Origin: Sphingobacteriales bacterium
GTDB taxonomy: Bacteria; Bacteroidota; Bacteroidia; Chitinophagales; UBA2359
DNA: 64,000 nucleotides
Reading direction: 5' to 3'
NCBI GenBank assembly: GCA_016711285.1
Contig: JADJTG010000010.1
Coordinates: forward strand, 1 to 64,000
Part shown: piece by piece, positions 10,335-18,538 of the stretch
How positions within the stretch are numbered: position 1 is the stretch's first letter
Layout of the letters: each line of letters starts with the position of its first letter
The notes under the pieces: generated by a model
The model's database searches: none
Told to the model about the DNA's origin: nothing
What the model saw: only the letters and a program-made list of their open reading frames with translations
Made by a program: the position numbers and the translations under genes

Positions 10335-11453
10335 TCAGTAGGTATCAGGAGCATAAGTATTGACAATGAGGTCAAAGAAATCTTTTCGGAAGCGATAATT
10401 ATCCCATTTACCGAAATGTACAAAGATGAGATTTTTGTGCGGCACAATTACCATCCACTGCCCCAATGCGCCGTGTGCCGAATAATCGCCTTTGCCGGAA
10501 TAATCATCGAGCCACCAGCCAAAGCCGTAATCCAGCACCTCATTAAAGCGGTTGTTGATTTTACTCGGCACAAGCGACTGTTTCACATAAGCGGAATCCA
10601 ATATTTGTTTGCCGTTGTAGTAGCCCAAATTTTTGTGTAAGATGCCTACCCGCGCCAAATCTTTTACGTTGGTATGCAGGCAGCAAAACCCTTTTTCGTT
10701 GCCGTTTTCTTCATCGAGCAGCCAGCGTGCATCTTGCGTAGCACCGAGCGGCTGCCATAGTTTTTCGTGGGCGTAGGTACTCAAATCAACACCTACGGCA
10801 TTGCGCAAAGCTACCGACAATACGGCAGCATCGCAATTGCGGTAAAAACTTTCGGCTCCGGGTTCTGCACGCGGCTCTAACTCGCAGGCAAAATCGTGCA
10901 AATCTTTTCCGTAATAAATCGCCAGAGATTTGGAAAAAGGATTAAAATAATGATCGGTATATTTTAGCCCCGATTGCATACGCAGCAAATGCTCAAACGT
11001 GATGCAGTCGCGCCCGTTTTCCTGATAAGGTGCATAATAAGTGGCGATAGGTTCGGATATGCTTTTAATTTTTCCTTCTTTGAGGGCAATACCGGTGAGT
11101 ATGCTCATAATAGATTTGGTGAGCGAAAAAGTATTGTAAAAGGAAGTATCAGAAATTCCTTCATTGTACCACTCGGCAACAATACTGTCGTTGTGCAATA
11201 CCAAAATGGCGGAAGTGTGCATTTTCTGCAATAACTTATCCATTTCTTCCGAAATATAGGGGTCAAAACATTCGGAATAGGGCAATTCCTGTGGCTCGCT
11301 GCTGGCGGCTACGGTGCGGTAGGGAAGTATTTCGTAATCCTGAAAACCCGGAAAATTATATCTAAAAGCGCGCCCTACCGGTGTATGACACGAAGAAAAC
11401 GATAAAACAAAGAGAATAAAAAAAGAGAATACCGTAAAAAAATTCCTTTTCAT
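10335..11453 (-). CDS. Beta-lactamase-family serine hydrolase, lipoprotein
   Basis: I chose the start at 11453 (MKRNFFTVFSFF), because it gives a clean lipoprotein signal with lipobox SFSSC (Cys22). The product is about 372 residues. It has the class C/PBP fold motifs: SxxK at S110-K113 (SLTKSIMS), YxN as YRN (in SFYRNCDAAVLS), and a late HxG-type motif in YSAHGALGQWM. The family includes esterases, D-aminopeptidases and penicillin-binding proteins, and this sequence does not show which substrate applies. It is probably anchored in the outer membrane facing the periplasm. It is a single gene, convergent with the upstream kinase. Confidence 0.8.
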   Translation of the reverse strand: MKRNFFTVFSFFILFVLSFSSCHTPVGRAFRYNFPGFQDYEILPYRTVAASSEPQELPYSECFDPYISEEMDKLLQKMHTSAILVLHNDSIVAEWYNEGISDTSFYNTFSLTKSIMSILTGIALKEGKIKSISEPIATYYAPYQENGRDCITFEHLLRMQSGLKYTDHYFNPFSKSLAIYYGKDLHDFACELEPRAEPGAESFYRNCDAAVLSVALRNAVGVDLSTYAHEKLWQPLGATQDARWLLDEENGNEKGFCCLHTNVKDLARVGILHKNLGYYNGKQILDSAYVKQSLVPSKINNRFNEVLDYGFGWWLDDYSGKGDYSAHGALGQWMVIVPHKNLIFVHFGKWDNYRFRKDFFDLIVNTYAPDTY

Positions 11454-11568
11454 GGAACAGTAAAAGAACAATAATATTAATAGCTGACAATACTACCGAT
11501 TTTACAAACAAAGAAGTTTATAAAAAGTGCGCAAAGGTACATTAAAAATGTGTGTTTTTATAAAAATA

Positions 11569-12163
11569 AGGGAGTGTTCCAGCCGAATTGGGGAGTGTTC
11601 CAGCCGAATTGGGGAGTGTTCCAGCCGAATTGGGGAGTGTTCCAGCCAGGTGGGAGTGTTCCAGCCAGGTGGGAGTGTTCCAGCCGGAGTGGGAGTGTTC
11701 CAGCCAGGTGGGGAGTGTTCCAGCCAGGTGGGGAGTGTTCCAGCCAGGTGGGGAGTGTTCCAGCCGGATTGGGGAGCGTTCCAGCCGGGTTGGGAGCGTT
11801 CCAGCCGAGTTGGGGAGTGTTCCAGCCGAGTTGGGGAGTGTTCCAGCCGAGTTGGGGAGGGTTCCAGCCGAGTTGGGGAGGGTTCCAGCGGAGGTGGGGA
11901 GGGTTCCAGCCGGATCAGGGAGCGTTCCAGCCGAGTTGGGGAGCGTTCCAGCCGAGTTGGGGAGCGTTCCAGCCGAGTTGGGGAGTGTTCCAGCCGAGTT
12001 GGGGAGTGTTCCAGCCGAGTTGGGGAGTGTTCCAGCCGAGTTGGGGAGTGTTCCAGCCGAGTTGGGGAGTGTTCCAGCCGAGTTGGGGAGTGTTCCAGCC
12101 GAGTTGGGGAGTGTTCCAGCCGAGTTGGGAGTGTTCCAGCCGAGTTGGGAGTGTTCCAGCCGA
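11569..12163. repeat. Minisatellite, 29 units of about 21 bp
   Basis: The segment GTTCCAGC(C/G) recurs 29 times at a 19-21 bp spacing. The commonest unit is GAGTTGGGGAGTGTTCCAGCC (21 bp, written here in pieces: GAGTTGGGGAGT + GTTCCAGCC). The left end has GAATTGGG units, then AGGTGGG units of 19-20 bp, then GAGTTGGG units that are almost identical at the right end. GGAGYGTTCC inside the unit is a near palindrome. A unit of 21 bp without stops keeps several frames open on both strands, but composition and the lack of a start signal argue against coding. The array fills the gap between two diverging gene groups. Confidence 0.95.
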
Positions 12164-12195
12164 AAAATCGCTGTACAAATAGAGTGAAAAAATAC

Positions 12196-12909
12196 TTATT
12201 TCAGGCAAATCCCCATCTTAAACCCAAATACCACATTGGGAAAAACCCGTCCTTCGTCAGAAACAAACGACCAAAAACCTCTCTCTAATATATTTGCATC
12301 AGCAGGAATATTGGTTGTTTTTTTTCTTATGGCTACACCGCCGCCCACCAATACGTCAATCGTAAAAATACTAAATCTGCTTTTTTGCCCCACTAATAAA
12401 TTAAATCCATACGCCCATTTTTCATAACGCACATCTAATAATTGGTTATATACGCCGCCGTAGCGTTGTACCCATCTGGGGCTGTTCCAGATTTCGTGCC
12501 TTACAAATATTTCAGGTCCCCAATAATAAAACACATCTCTGTAGATGTCTTGATAAGCAGGTTCGTATTTGAGCAATGCCGTGCGAAAACGAATACCCCG
12601 CAGATTTCTATACAAACTGTCATTAACTTCCGAATAATCATTGCTCCAGTTAATGATATAAGGAAAGCCCACTTCGTGTTGCAGATACACCTGTGGAGTG
12701 AGGCGATATTCAACGCCTGCCTGTATATAGTTCGGAAATTCAAACAGACTCAACAACGAATATTTGACCACCAAAGCGGGAGGCAACCGCAAAGGTAATA
12801 TGGTATCGTTTGTTGTTGTATCGGGGTTTTGTTGTTGGGCGTATGTCGTTGTTCCAAAAAAACTTCCTGCCACCCAGCACAGTAAGCAATAGAGTAGTTT
12901 ATTTTTCAT
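12196..12909 (-). CDS. Outer-membrane beta-barrel-like protein of unknown function
   Basis: The 237-residue product starts with a signal peptide (MKNKLLYCLLCWVAGSFFGTTTYAQ). The rest alternates hydrophobic and polar residues, as in a small barrel: VVKYSLLSLFEFPNYIQAGVEYRL, YLQHEVGFPYI, GINLLVGQKSRF, VLVGGGVAIRKK, FPNVVFGFKMGICLK. It resembles DUF3575-like outer-membrane proteins, but I cannot name a family with certainty. Its ATG lies 11 bp inside the end of the upstream LVIVD lipoprotein gene, so the two are translationally linked. It ends 33 bp from the minisatellite. Confidence 0.6.
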   Translation of the reverse strand: MKNKLLYCLLCWVAGSFFGTTTYAQQQNPDTTTNDTILPLRLPPALVVKYSLLSLFEFPNYIQAGVEYRLTPQVYLQHEVGFPYIINWSNDYSEVNDSLYRNLRGIRFRTALLKYEPAYQDIYRDVFYYWGPEIFVRHEIWNSPRWVQRYGGVYNQLLDVRYEKWAYGFNLLVGQKSRFSIFTIDVLVGGGVAIRKKTTNIPADANILERGFWSFVSDEGRVFPNVVFGFKMGICLK

Positions 12910-13663
12910 ATTTTAAAACAGAAAGCAGACGGATATTGCTAAGGTCGGTATAATCGTACTGCCTGAACTCATCGCTGCCCACCACCAACAAAATGCCGTT
13001 GTCAGGAATTACATCATAAGCATTAAAACCCTCCAAGTGCGCTATTTGCTGCAACTCTTTCGGGTTGGTATAATCAAATACATACAATCCATTATCGCCA
13101 CCACATACAAAAAGCACTTCTTCATCGTAGCCCAATCCGTAAGGCGAACTCAAAGCGAGATGCGAGATGAGTTTGGTTTCTTGAAGATTGCTAATATCTA
13201 CGATATACAAACCGCTCTCTACATACATAGTACATTCATTGCTGCCGCGCAAAGTAATGAAAGCCAAAGTATCATTTACTACCACAGGGTCACAACTTTG
13301 AGCGTGTTCAAAGGTGCTGCTGTTTTGGGGCTGTGTGGGATTATTGATGTCAAAAATATGCATGCCTTGTGTAGAGCCTATAAACAAATGTTGTTTGTAG
13401 CCAAAAATGGTTTCTATGGTTTCGCCCGCTTGCGCCACGGTCACTTTGTGTTCAAAAATCGGGGCGGCGGCATTGCTGATATTATAAATATTCAAATCGC
13501 TGTAATTGACGGCATATAAATAATCGCCTACAATAGCAAAACGCGCAAAAGAACCGCCTTTTCCAGTAGTCATTTCCACGCTGCTGTCTTTGTTGCAGGC
13601 ACTCAGGCACAGTATAGATATGCCTATCCAGCAGGCGATGATATAATATTGAAATGTTTTCAT
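12899..13663 (-). CDS. LVIVD-repeat lipoprotein
   Basis: The 254-residue protein has a lipoprotein signal (IGISILCLSAC, Cys about 23) followed by propeller-like LVIVD repeats: DYLYAVNYSDLNIYNISNAAAP, QHLFIGSTQGMHIFDINNPTQPQ, SGLYIVDISNLQETKL, NGLYVFDYTNPKELQQ, DEFRQYDYTDLSNIRLL. Such proteins sit in the outer membrane of many Bacteroidota; the ligand is unknown. It is the middle gene of a three-gene minus-strand group and overlaps the next gene by 11 bp. It is related to the shorter protein encoded just upstream. Confidence 0.75.
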   Translation of the reverse strand: MKTFQYYIIACWIGISILCLSACNKDSSVEMTTGKGGSFARFAIVGDYLYAVNYSDLNIYNISNAAAPIFEHKVTVAQAGETIETIFGYKQHLFIGSTQGMHIFDINNPTQPQNSSTFEHAQSCDPVVVNDTLAFITLRGSNECTMYVESGLYIVDISNLQETKLISHLALSSPYGLGYDEEVLFVCGGDNGLYVFDYTNPKELQQIAHLEGFNAYDVIPDNGILLVVGSDEFRQYDYTDLSNIRLLSVLKYEK

Positions 13664-13724
13664 GATTTTTTAAGAAAATGTTGAAAAGAAATGAAGCGTT
13701 TTTAAAAACAAAAAAGGATAAAAA

Positions 13725-14261
13725 CTAACGAAAACACTGCGGATTGGTGAGTGTGGCAGTTTCCCAGCCCACAATAGCACCTTTGTCGGGGTCGGCACAT
13801 TCAAAATATCCGTGGTAGTTTTCGGGAAAAGCAGTAGATTCGGGGGCATACAAATCCTTTACGCGGCTCACTTCCTGAAGATTTTGCCAGTTGCTCACAT
13901 CTAAACACACCAAATCGTTGGCGTTGTCGGCATACAAATAATTGCCTTTGATGGCAATATCGTGGTTGGCTTTGATATGGATAAAAGCCAATCGTTGCGG
14001 TTGGGCGGGGTCGCTGTTGTCAATGACGTGTACGCCTCTGTTTTTTTCACCGATAAATAGGGTGTTTCCTTTCTGATAAATTTTTCCTAAATTTACGATG
14101 TTTTCAGGTGCTCCGGTATAAATAAGATACAAAGAATCATTGGAAGCATAGATAGGACGCATTCCTTCAAAAATTTTTGTATGCGTGCTTTCGTAGTCGT
14201 TGTCGCAAGCCGCCATACCCAAGAGCAACATCAGGGCTAAAATTTTTGCTTTCATCATCAT
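13725..14261 (-). CDS. Short LVIVD-repeat lipoprotein
   Basis: From the first of three consecutive methionines (14261) the product is 178 residues, with lipobox LLLGMAAC. It contains LVIVD-type units (GNTLFIGEKNRGVHVIDNSDPAQPQ, GNYLYADNANDLVCLDVSNWQNLQEV) and ends in GWETATLTNPQCFR. It looks like a shorter paralogue of the lipoprotein encoded 60 bp downstream, with fewer blades. Both probably belong to one transcript with the barrel gene at 12196-12909. The function is unknown. Confidence 0.7.
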   Translation of the reverse strand: MMMKAKILALMLLLGMAACDNDYESTHTKIFEGMRPIYASNDSLYLIYTGAPENIVNLGKIYQKGNTLFIGEKNRGVHVIDNSDPAQPQRLAFIHIKANHDIAIKGNYLYADNANDLVCLDVSNWQNLQEVSRVKDLYAPESTAFPENYHGYFECADPDKGAIVGWETATLTNPQCFR

Positions 14262-14550
14262 TATTCGTAAATTTTTATTATTTTTTAATAATAGATAAAG
14301 TGTAAAAAAACAAATGAATATCAATATTTTATGTTTTGAAAAATAAAATCATTTCAAACTTATACTTCATCTTAAACGAAATGTATAAATTGGTTTTTTG
14401 TTTTTATATACTTCTTTTATTGATACGATAAAAGATGTGTTATAGGTTGCCTGAATCATTGAAGTTTTATATAAAATCTTTTTCAAAGCTATTTTTTTAC
14501 CTATAAATCGGCATCTTTAACAGCGAAAATATTATTATCAGTTCATACAA

Positions 14551-14901
14551 ATGAAACTCATTCACGAAATAGCAGAAGAAAGCGGTGTGCCTATCCATAC
14601 CATTCGCTACTACGAGCAATACGGCTTGTTGCGGGGCGAGCGCAAAACAGAAGTGAGCAGCAACAATTACAAATATTACCCCGACAGTGTGGTAGAAAAA
14701 CTCGCTTTTATTCAGGAAGCTAAAGCCATCGGTTTTTCGCTCACCGACATCAAAGAATTGATGCAGGTGTGGGACAGCAAAATTTTGTCGGCAGCACAAA
14801 AAAAATCGCTCCTCCAATCAAAAATCGAACATATTGAACAAAAAATACGGCAATTGAAACAAGTAAAAAAAATGTTGGAAGATGCCATCGGTAATTTTTA
14901 A
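14551..14901 (+). CDS. MerR-family transcriptional regulator
   Basis: The 116-residue protein has the MerR winged helix at its N-terminus (IHEIAEESGVPIHTIRYYEQYGLL, residues about 4-27, with the RYYE signature), a second DNA-contacting part (YYPDSVVEKLAFIQEAKAIGFSLTDIKEL), and a coiled coil that dimerises it (SLLQSKIEHIEQKIRQLKQVKKMLEDA). The C-terminal cysteine pattern of metal-sensing MerR proteins is absent, so the effector is unknown. It is transcribed alone; the next gene on the same strand has its own promoter-like box. Confidence 0.88.
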   Translation: MKLIHEIAEESGVPIHTIRYYEQYGLLRGERKTEVSSNNYKYYPDSVVEKLAFIQEAKAIGFSLTDIKELMQVWDSKILSAAQKKSLLQSKIEHIEQKIRQLKQVKKMLEDAIGNF

Positions 14902-14951
14902 AAGGTGATAATTTTCTGCGCTTAAAAGATACTAAATTTAATGCTTTTTAA

Positions 14952-14959
14952 TATCTTTG
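14952..14959 (+). promoter_or_regulatory. TAnnTTTG -7 box for the HhH/barrel gene
   Basis: TATCTTTG matches the -7 consensus and lies 36 bp before the ATG at 14996. This supports that ATG over the upstream TTG at 14957, which would lie at or before the transcription start. Confidence 0.5.
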
Positions 14960-14995
14960 TTAGAAGCGACAGATTATCCGCTTTTTTTGTTGTAT

Positions 14996-17122
14996 ATGAT
15001 GAGCCGTTTTTTACTGTTAATATTTGCCTTATGTGTAGCTTGCACTCTGCAAGCCCAAGAAGATGTTGCACCTGCCGATTTTATTGAGTTGTTGGCTGAG
15101 GATTTATCGTTGGGCGAAGAGGGTTTGGAATATGATGCTATTCTGGAATACCTGAACGAATTGCAAAATGCTCCTTTAGACCTCAACACCGCCACCGCCG
15201 AAGAACTCAGCGAAACGCGCCTGCTCAACGACCTTCAGGTCAATAGTTTGGTTCAATATCGCCAAACGGTCGGCGAACTCATCAACCAATACGAAATGCA
15301 AGCCGTTCCGAATTGGGATTTGCCCACCATTCGTAAAATACTTCCTTTTATAAAAGTGAAAGGCGATTTGGACGACTACCAAGTGCCTTTGTTGCGCCAA
15401 CTCTATCAGGGCGATGACCAGCTTATATTGCGTTGGTCGCGTACCTTGCAAACGCAGGAGGGCTACCGCAAAACCGACACGCTCGCCGATGGCACGCCCG
15501 CTGCTCCCTATCTCGGCAGCCCCGACAAAATTTATTTTCGCTATCGCCACCAATACGCCAACCGCCTCAGCTACGGTATAACGGCAGAAAAAGATGCCGG
15601 AGAGGAGTTTTTTCAAGGTACGCAGTCGCAGGGTTTTGATTTTTATTCAGCGCACCTTTTTGTAAAAGGAAACGGTATTATGCAGCAGTTGGCACTCGGC
15701 GATTTTGAAGCCCGCTTCGGGCAGGGTTTGGTGATGTGGAGCGGTTTGGCATTTGGGAAGTCAGCAGAGAGTATCCGCATTTCGCGGCAGGGAACGCGCT
15801 TGCGCCCTTATACTTCGGTGGCAGAGTATCAGTTTTTGCGCGGTGCTGCCGCCACTTTTCAATTCAAAAACATAGAATGTACGGTATTGGCTTCGCGCAA
15901 AGCCATTGACAGAGGCTCTAAATCGGATACCGTGCGCATTGATGATGACGGTATTATCATTGATGATGAATTTCAAGATGGTGATGTGCTGTATAATATA
16001 GTAGAAGACGGTTTGCACAATACCTTGACGGATATAGATAATAAAAATGCGCTCCAACAAACCGATATAGCAGCACATGTGCGCTACAAAGGCAGACAAT
16101 TTCAGGTGGGAGCTTCGGGTTTGCGCACGTCTTTTGACGAAAATCTGGATTTGAGTAACGGACAAACTTATAGCCAGTACCGTTTCAAAGGTGAGGCTCT
16201 GTTGGGCGGCAGTGTAGATTATCGCTGGACGTGGCGCAATGTGCACTTTTTCGGCGAGGCAGCAATGACGGATAAAGGCGGCACCGCCTTTGTAAACGGA
16301 ATGATGGCGAGTTTGCACCCTTCTTTTGATATGTCTTTGTTGTATCGCAATATATCCAAAGATTATTTCACTTTTTACGCCACACCTTTTGCCGAGTCGG
16401 TGGGCGGTATGGGCGAGCAAGGCACTTATATTGGATTTTCTTTTACACCCATTCGCAACTGGCGCATCAACGGCTACTTTGATATGTTTCGCAATCGCTG
16501 GCTGCGCTCCGACTCCGATGCGCCCGCCTACGGCTACGACCAATTGGTGCAAGCCACTTATGCACCCAATAAAATTTTAGAAATTCAGGTGCGTTATAAA
16601 TCCGAAACCAAACAAAAAAATGTAAACAGCCTTACTCAAGTGCTCGAAGGGGCACAAATGACCTATTTGGAAGAAGAAACAATAGATAATTTTCGGGTAA
16701 ATGTGGCGTACAAACTCAATAAATCGCTCACGCTCAAAAGCCGTATCGCCATCAGCGGCTACGACCGCGCCTCCACCGAAAAAGAACACGGCTATTTGCT
16801 GTTTCAGGATATAGACTGGCATCCTTTCGGCAAAAGATACTCCATCAAAGCACGCTATGCCTTTTTTGATACGCCCACTTACAATACCCGCATCTACGCC
16901 TACGAAAATGATGTTCTGTACAGCTATTCCGTGCCGCCCTACTATGGCAGAGGCACGCGCTGGTATGCGGTGCTGCGCTATAAAGTGCTCCGCAATTTAG
17001 ATATATGGTTGCGCTATGCCCGCACCGACTTCGACGACCGCACTGTTATTAGCTCGGGCAACAACCAAATCAACGGCTCTGCCCGCGATGATGTACGCGC
17101 ACAAATCCGCTGGAAATTTTAA
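14996..17122 (+). CDS. Outer-membrane barrel protein with N-terminal helix-hairpin-helix domain
   Basis: From the ATG at 14996 the product is 708 residues with a signal peptide (FLLLIFALCVACTLQAQE). Residues about 50-100 form a ComEA-like helix-hairpin-helix (APLDLNTATAEELSETRLL and VGELINQYEMQAVPNWDLPTIRKIL). The remainder is a long succession of barrel strands (YFRYRHQYANRLSYGIT, LALGDFEARFGQGLVMWSGLAFGKS, RYYAV..., ending DDVRAQIRWKF). Proteins of this type are common in Bacteroidota and are annotated only by the HhH domain. A role in DNA uptake is tempting because of ComEA but is not shown by the sequence. Confidence 0.75.
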   Translation: MMSRFLLLIFALCVACTLQAQEDVAPADFIELLAEDLSLGEEGLEYDAILEYLNELQNAPLDLNTATAEELSETRLLNDLQVNSLVQYRQTVGELINQYEMQAVPNWDLPTIRKILPFIKVKGDLDDYQVPLLRQLYQGDDQLILRWSRTLQTQEGYRKTDTLADGTPAAPYLGSPDKIYFRYRHQYANRLSYGITAEKDAGEEFFQGTQSQGFDFYSAHLFVKGNGIMQQLALGDFEARFGQGLVMWSGLAFGKSAESIRISRQGTRLRPYTSVAEYQFLRGAAATFQFKNIECTVLASRKAIDRGSKSDTVRIDDDGIIIDDEFQDGDVLYNIVEDGLHNTLTDIDNKNALQQTDIAAHVRYKGRQFQVGASGLRTSFDENLDLSNGQTYSQYRFKGEALLGGSVDYRWTWRNVHFFGEAAMTDKGGTAFVNGMMASLHPSFDMSLLYRNISKDYFTFYATPFAESVGGMGEQGTYIGFSFTPIRNWRINGYFDMFRNRWLRSDSDAPAYGYDQLVQATYAPNKILEIQVRYKSETKQKNVNSLTQVLEGAQMTYLEEETIDNFRVNVAYKLNKSLTLKSRIAISGYDRASTEKEHGYLLFQDIDWHPFGKRYSIKARYAFFDTPTYNTRIYAYENDVLYSYSVPPYYGRGTRWYAVLRYKVLRNLDIWLRYARTDFDDRTVISSGNNQINGSARDDVRAQIRWKF

Positions 17123-17345
17123 AGAGGAATTGGGGAGTGGTGTTTTTTTTGTATAAAAACGGAATAACGGTCATATAGGTATCAACCCCAAAAATCATTT
17201 AGAATAAAACCAATACAAATTAACAACAGATTAACATGTACAGTATTGCGGGGTATGATGCTTAGGAACAAGTTTAAAGACATAATCCAAGGCTCTATTT
17301 TTATAAAATTCTGGATTGCACAACAAAAACAAATTTAACTCGTTA

Positions 17346-17378
17346 AGATATATGTCTTATATTTACAGACAAATGTCT
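17346..17378 (+). promoter_or_regulatory. Paired 12-bp operator-like sites before the toxin-antitoxin operon
   Basis: Two hyphenated palindromes, AGATATATGTCT (17346-17357) and AGACAAATGTCT (17367-17378), share 10 of 12 bases and are spaced exactly 21 bp apart, two helical turns. A TATATTTA -7-like box (17358-17365) lies between them, and the antitoxin ATG follows at 17393. This is the expected layout for autorepression by the antitoxin; binding is inferred. Confidence 0.5.
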
Positions 17379-17392
17379 AAAATTTTTTAATT

Positions 17393-17884
17393 ATGGCAGC
17401 AATGATTAAACAATATGAAGAAAAACTTGACGAAGAAATAGTTGTTTTTTTTAAATCAAGTGAAATAGAAGTCAGTGAACCAATTACATACGAGAAATTT
17501 TTAGAGGATAAAATGCTCATTATAAAGTCTATCAGGGTAGGTATTCCGTATTCATTATTTGACTTAATTCAAGATTATACCCCATTTTCTGAAAGCAATT
17601 GGGCTAATTTTCTTGACATCTCGACAAAATCATTGCAGAGGTATAGAAATTCTGCTGTACATCATCGCTTCAAACCAATACATTCTGAAAAAATAATTGA
17701 AATGGCAGAAGTTACCAAAGCAGGACTTGATGTATTTGATAATATGGAAAAACTAAAACTATGGTTAAACACTCCAAATTATGCTTTAGGAAATCTAAAA
17801 CCAATAGAATTATTGAAGGATTCTTATGGAAAAGAATTAGTCATTAGTGAATTAACCCGAATCAGTCACGGAATTTTGGTGTAG
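17393..17884 (+). CDS. Xre/MbcA/ParS-type antitoxin (DUF2384)
   Basis: The 163-residue protein has a helical N-terminus, a helix-turn-helix region (ESNWANFLDISTKSLQRYRN) and the DUF2384 C-terminus (WLNTPNYALGNLKPIELLKDSYGKELVISELTRISHGILV), which in this family binds and masks the active site of a RES toxin. The stop codon is immediately followed by the toxin ATG, so the two are translationally coupled. Family knowledge predicts that toxin-antitoxin complexes repress the shared promoter, which carries two matching palindromes. AT content is higher than in neighbouring core genes, consistent with an acquired module. Confidence 0.88.
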   Translation: MAAMIKQYEEKLDEEIVVFFKSSEIEVSEPITYEKFLEDKMLIIKSIRVGIPYSLFDLIQDYTPFSESNWANFLDISTKSLQRYRNSAVHHRFKPIHSEKIIEMAEVTKAGLDVFDNMEKLKLWLNTPNYALGNLKPIELLKDSYGKELVISELTRISHGILV

Positions 17885-18343
17885 ATGGAAGTATTTAGGC
17901 TTGCACAGGAAAAATATGCGACACCGCTATCTGGAAAAGGAGCTGCTATTAAAGGAGCGAGATGGAATCCAATAGGTGTTGAGTTGATTTATACCGCTCA
18001 GAATAGGTCGCTGGCGATGGCAGAAGTTGCAGTTCATTTTACGCTGGCAACTTTACCGGAAGATTATATGATGATAACAATAAATATTCCTGACGAGATT
18101 GAAATAAACGAATTAACAGAAACTGGCTTACCAATGAATTGGAAGGAATTTCCGCATCCAATTTCTACTCAAAAAATCGGGAATGACTTCGTGGCAGAAA
18201 ATAAATATTGTGTTTTAAAAATACCATCTGTTGTTACAAAGGGTGATTTTAATTTGCTTATCAACCCTAACCACAAAGACTTTAATAAAATATCAATAAC
18301 AAAAATTGAAAAATTTCCATTTGACAAGAGAATATTTGAATAA
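17885..18343 (+). CDS. RES-domain toxin
   Basis: The 152-residue protein is a complete RES domain. It shows the conserved arginine region (FRLAQEKYA, GARWNPIG), the tyrosine/glutamate region (LIYTAQNRSLAMAEVAVHF) and the serine segment (LKIPSVVTKGDFNLLINPNHKDF). RES toxins of the MbcT/ParT type consume NAD+ or modify a host enzyme when freed from antitoxin; the NAD+-degrading activity is known for the family, not shown here. It forms a type II toxin-antitoxin pair with the preceding gene and is followed by a bidirectional terminator. Confidence 0.9.
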   Translation: MEVFRLAQEKYATPLSGKGAAIKGARWNPIGVELIYTAQNRSLAMAEVAVHFTLATLPEDYMMITINIPDEIEINELTETGLPMNWKEFPHPISTQKIGNDFVAENKYCVLKIPSVVTKGDFNLLINPNHKDFNKISITKIEKFPFDKRIFE

Positions 18344-18432
18344 AACTATATGCTGCTATTTACATTTTGGGTGGACTGATAATTCAGTATGCTTCGTTAA
18401 TAGCATTGCCGGAATTTTTCTTATAAAAACAC

Positions 18433-18474
18433 AAAAAAGCAGAGACATAAAGTAATTACATCTCTGCTTTTTTG
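18433..18474. terminator. Bidirectional rho-independent terminator
   Basis: AAAAAGCAGAGA and TCTCTGCTTTTTT form a 12-bp stem around a 15-nt loop, with A and T tracts on both sides. It separates the convergent RES toxin gene and TonB-dependent receptor gene. Confidence 0.85.
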
Positions 18475-18538
18475 TTTATGGTATAAACTAATGAAAATCA
18501 ATTTTTTATACTATATTTTTTTATAAAATAATCTGTTT

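Noticed and set aside
11550..12182. Open frames across the minisatellite encoding repeated GVFQPSW or GSVPAEL
   Set aside because: A 21-bp unit without stops opens several frames on both strands at once. There is no signal peptide, start signal or sorting tail, and unit-length changes of 19-20 bp would shift frame. I treat it as non-coding repeat DNA.
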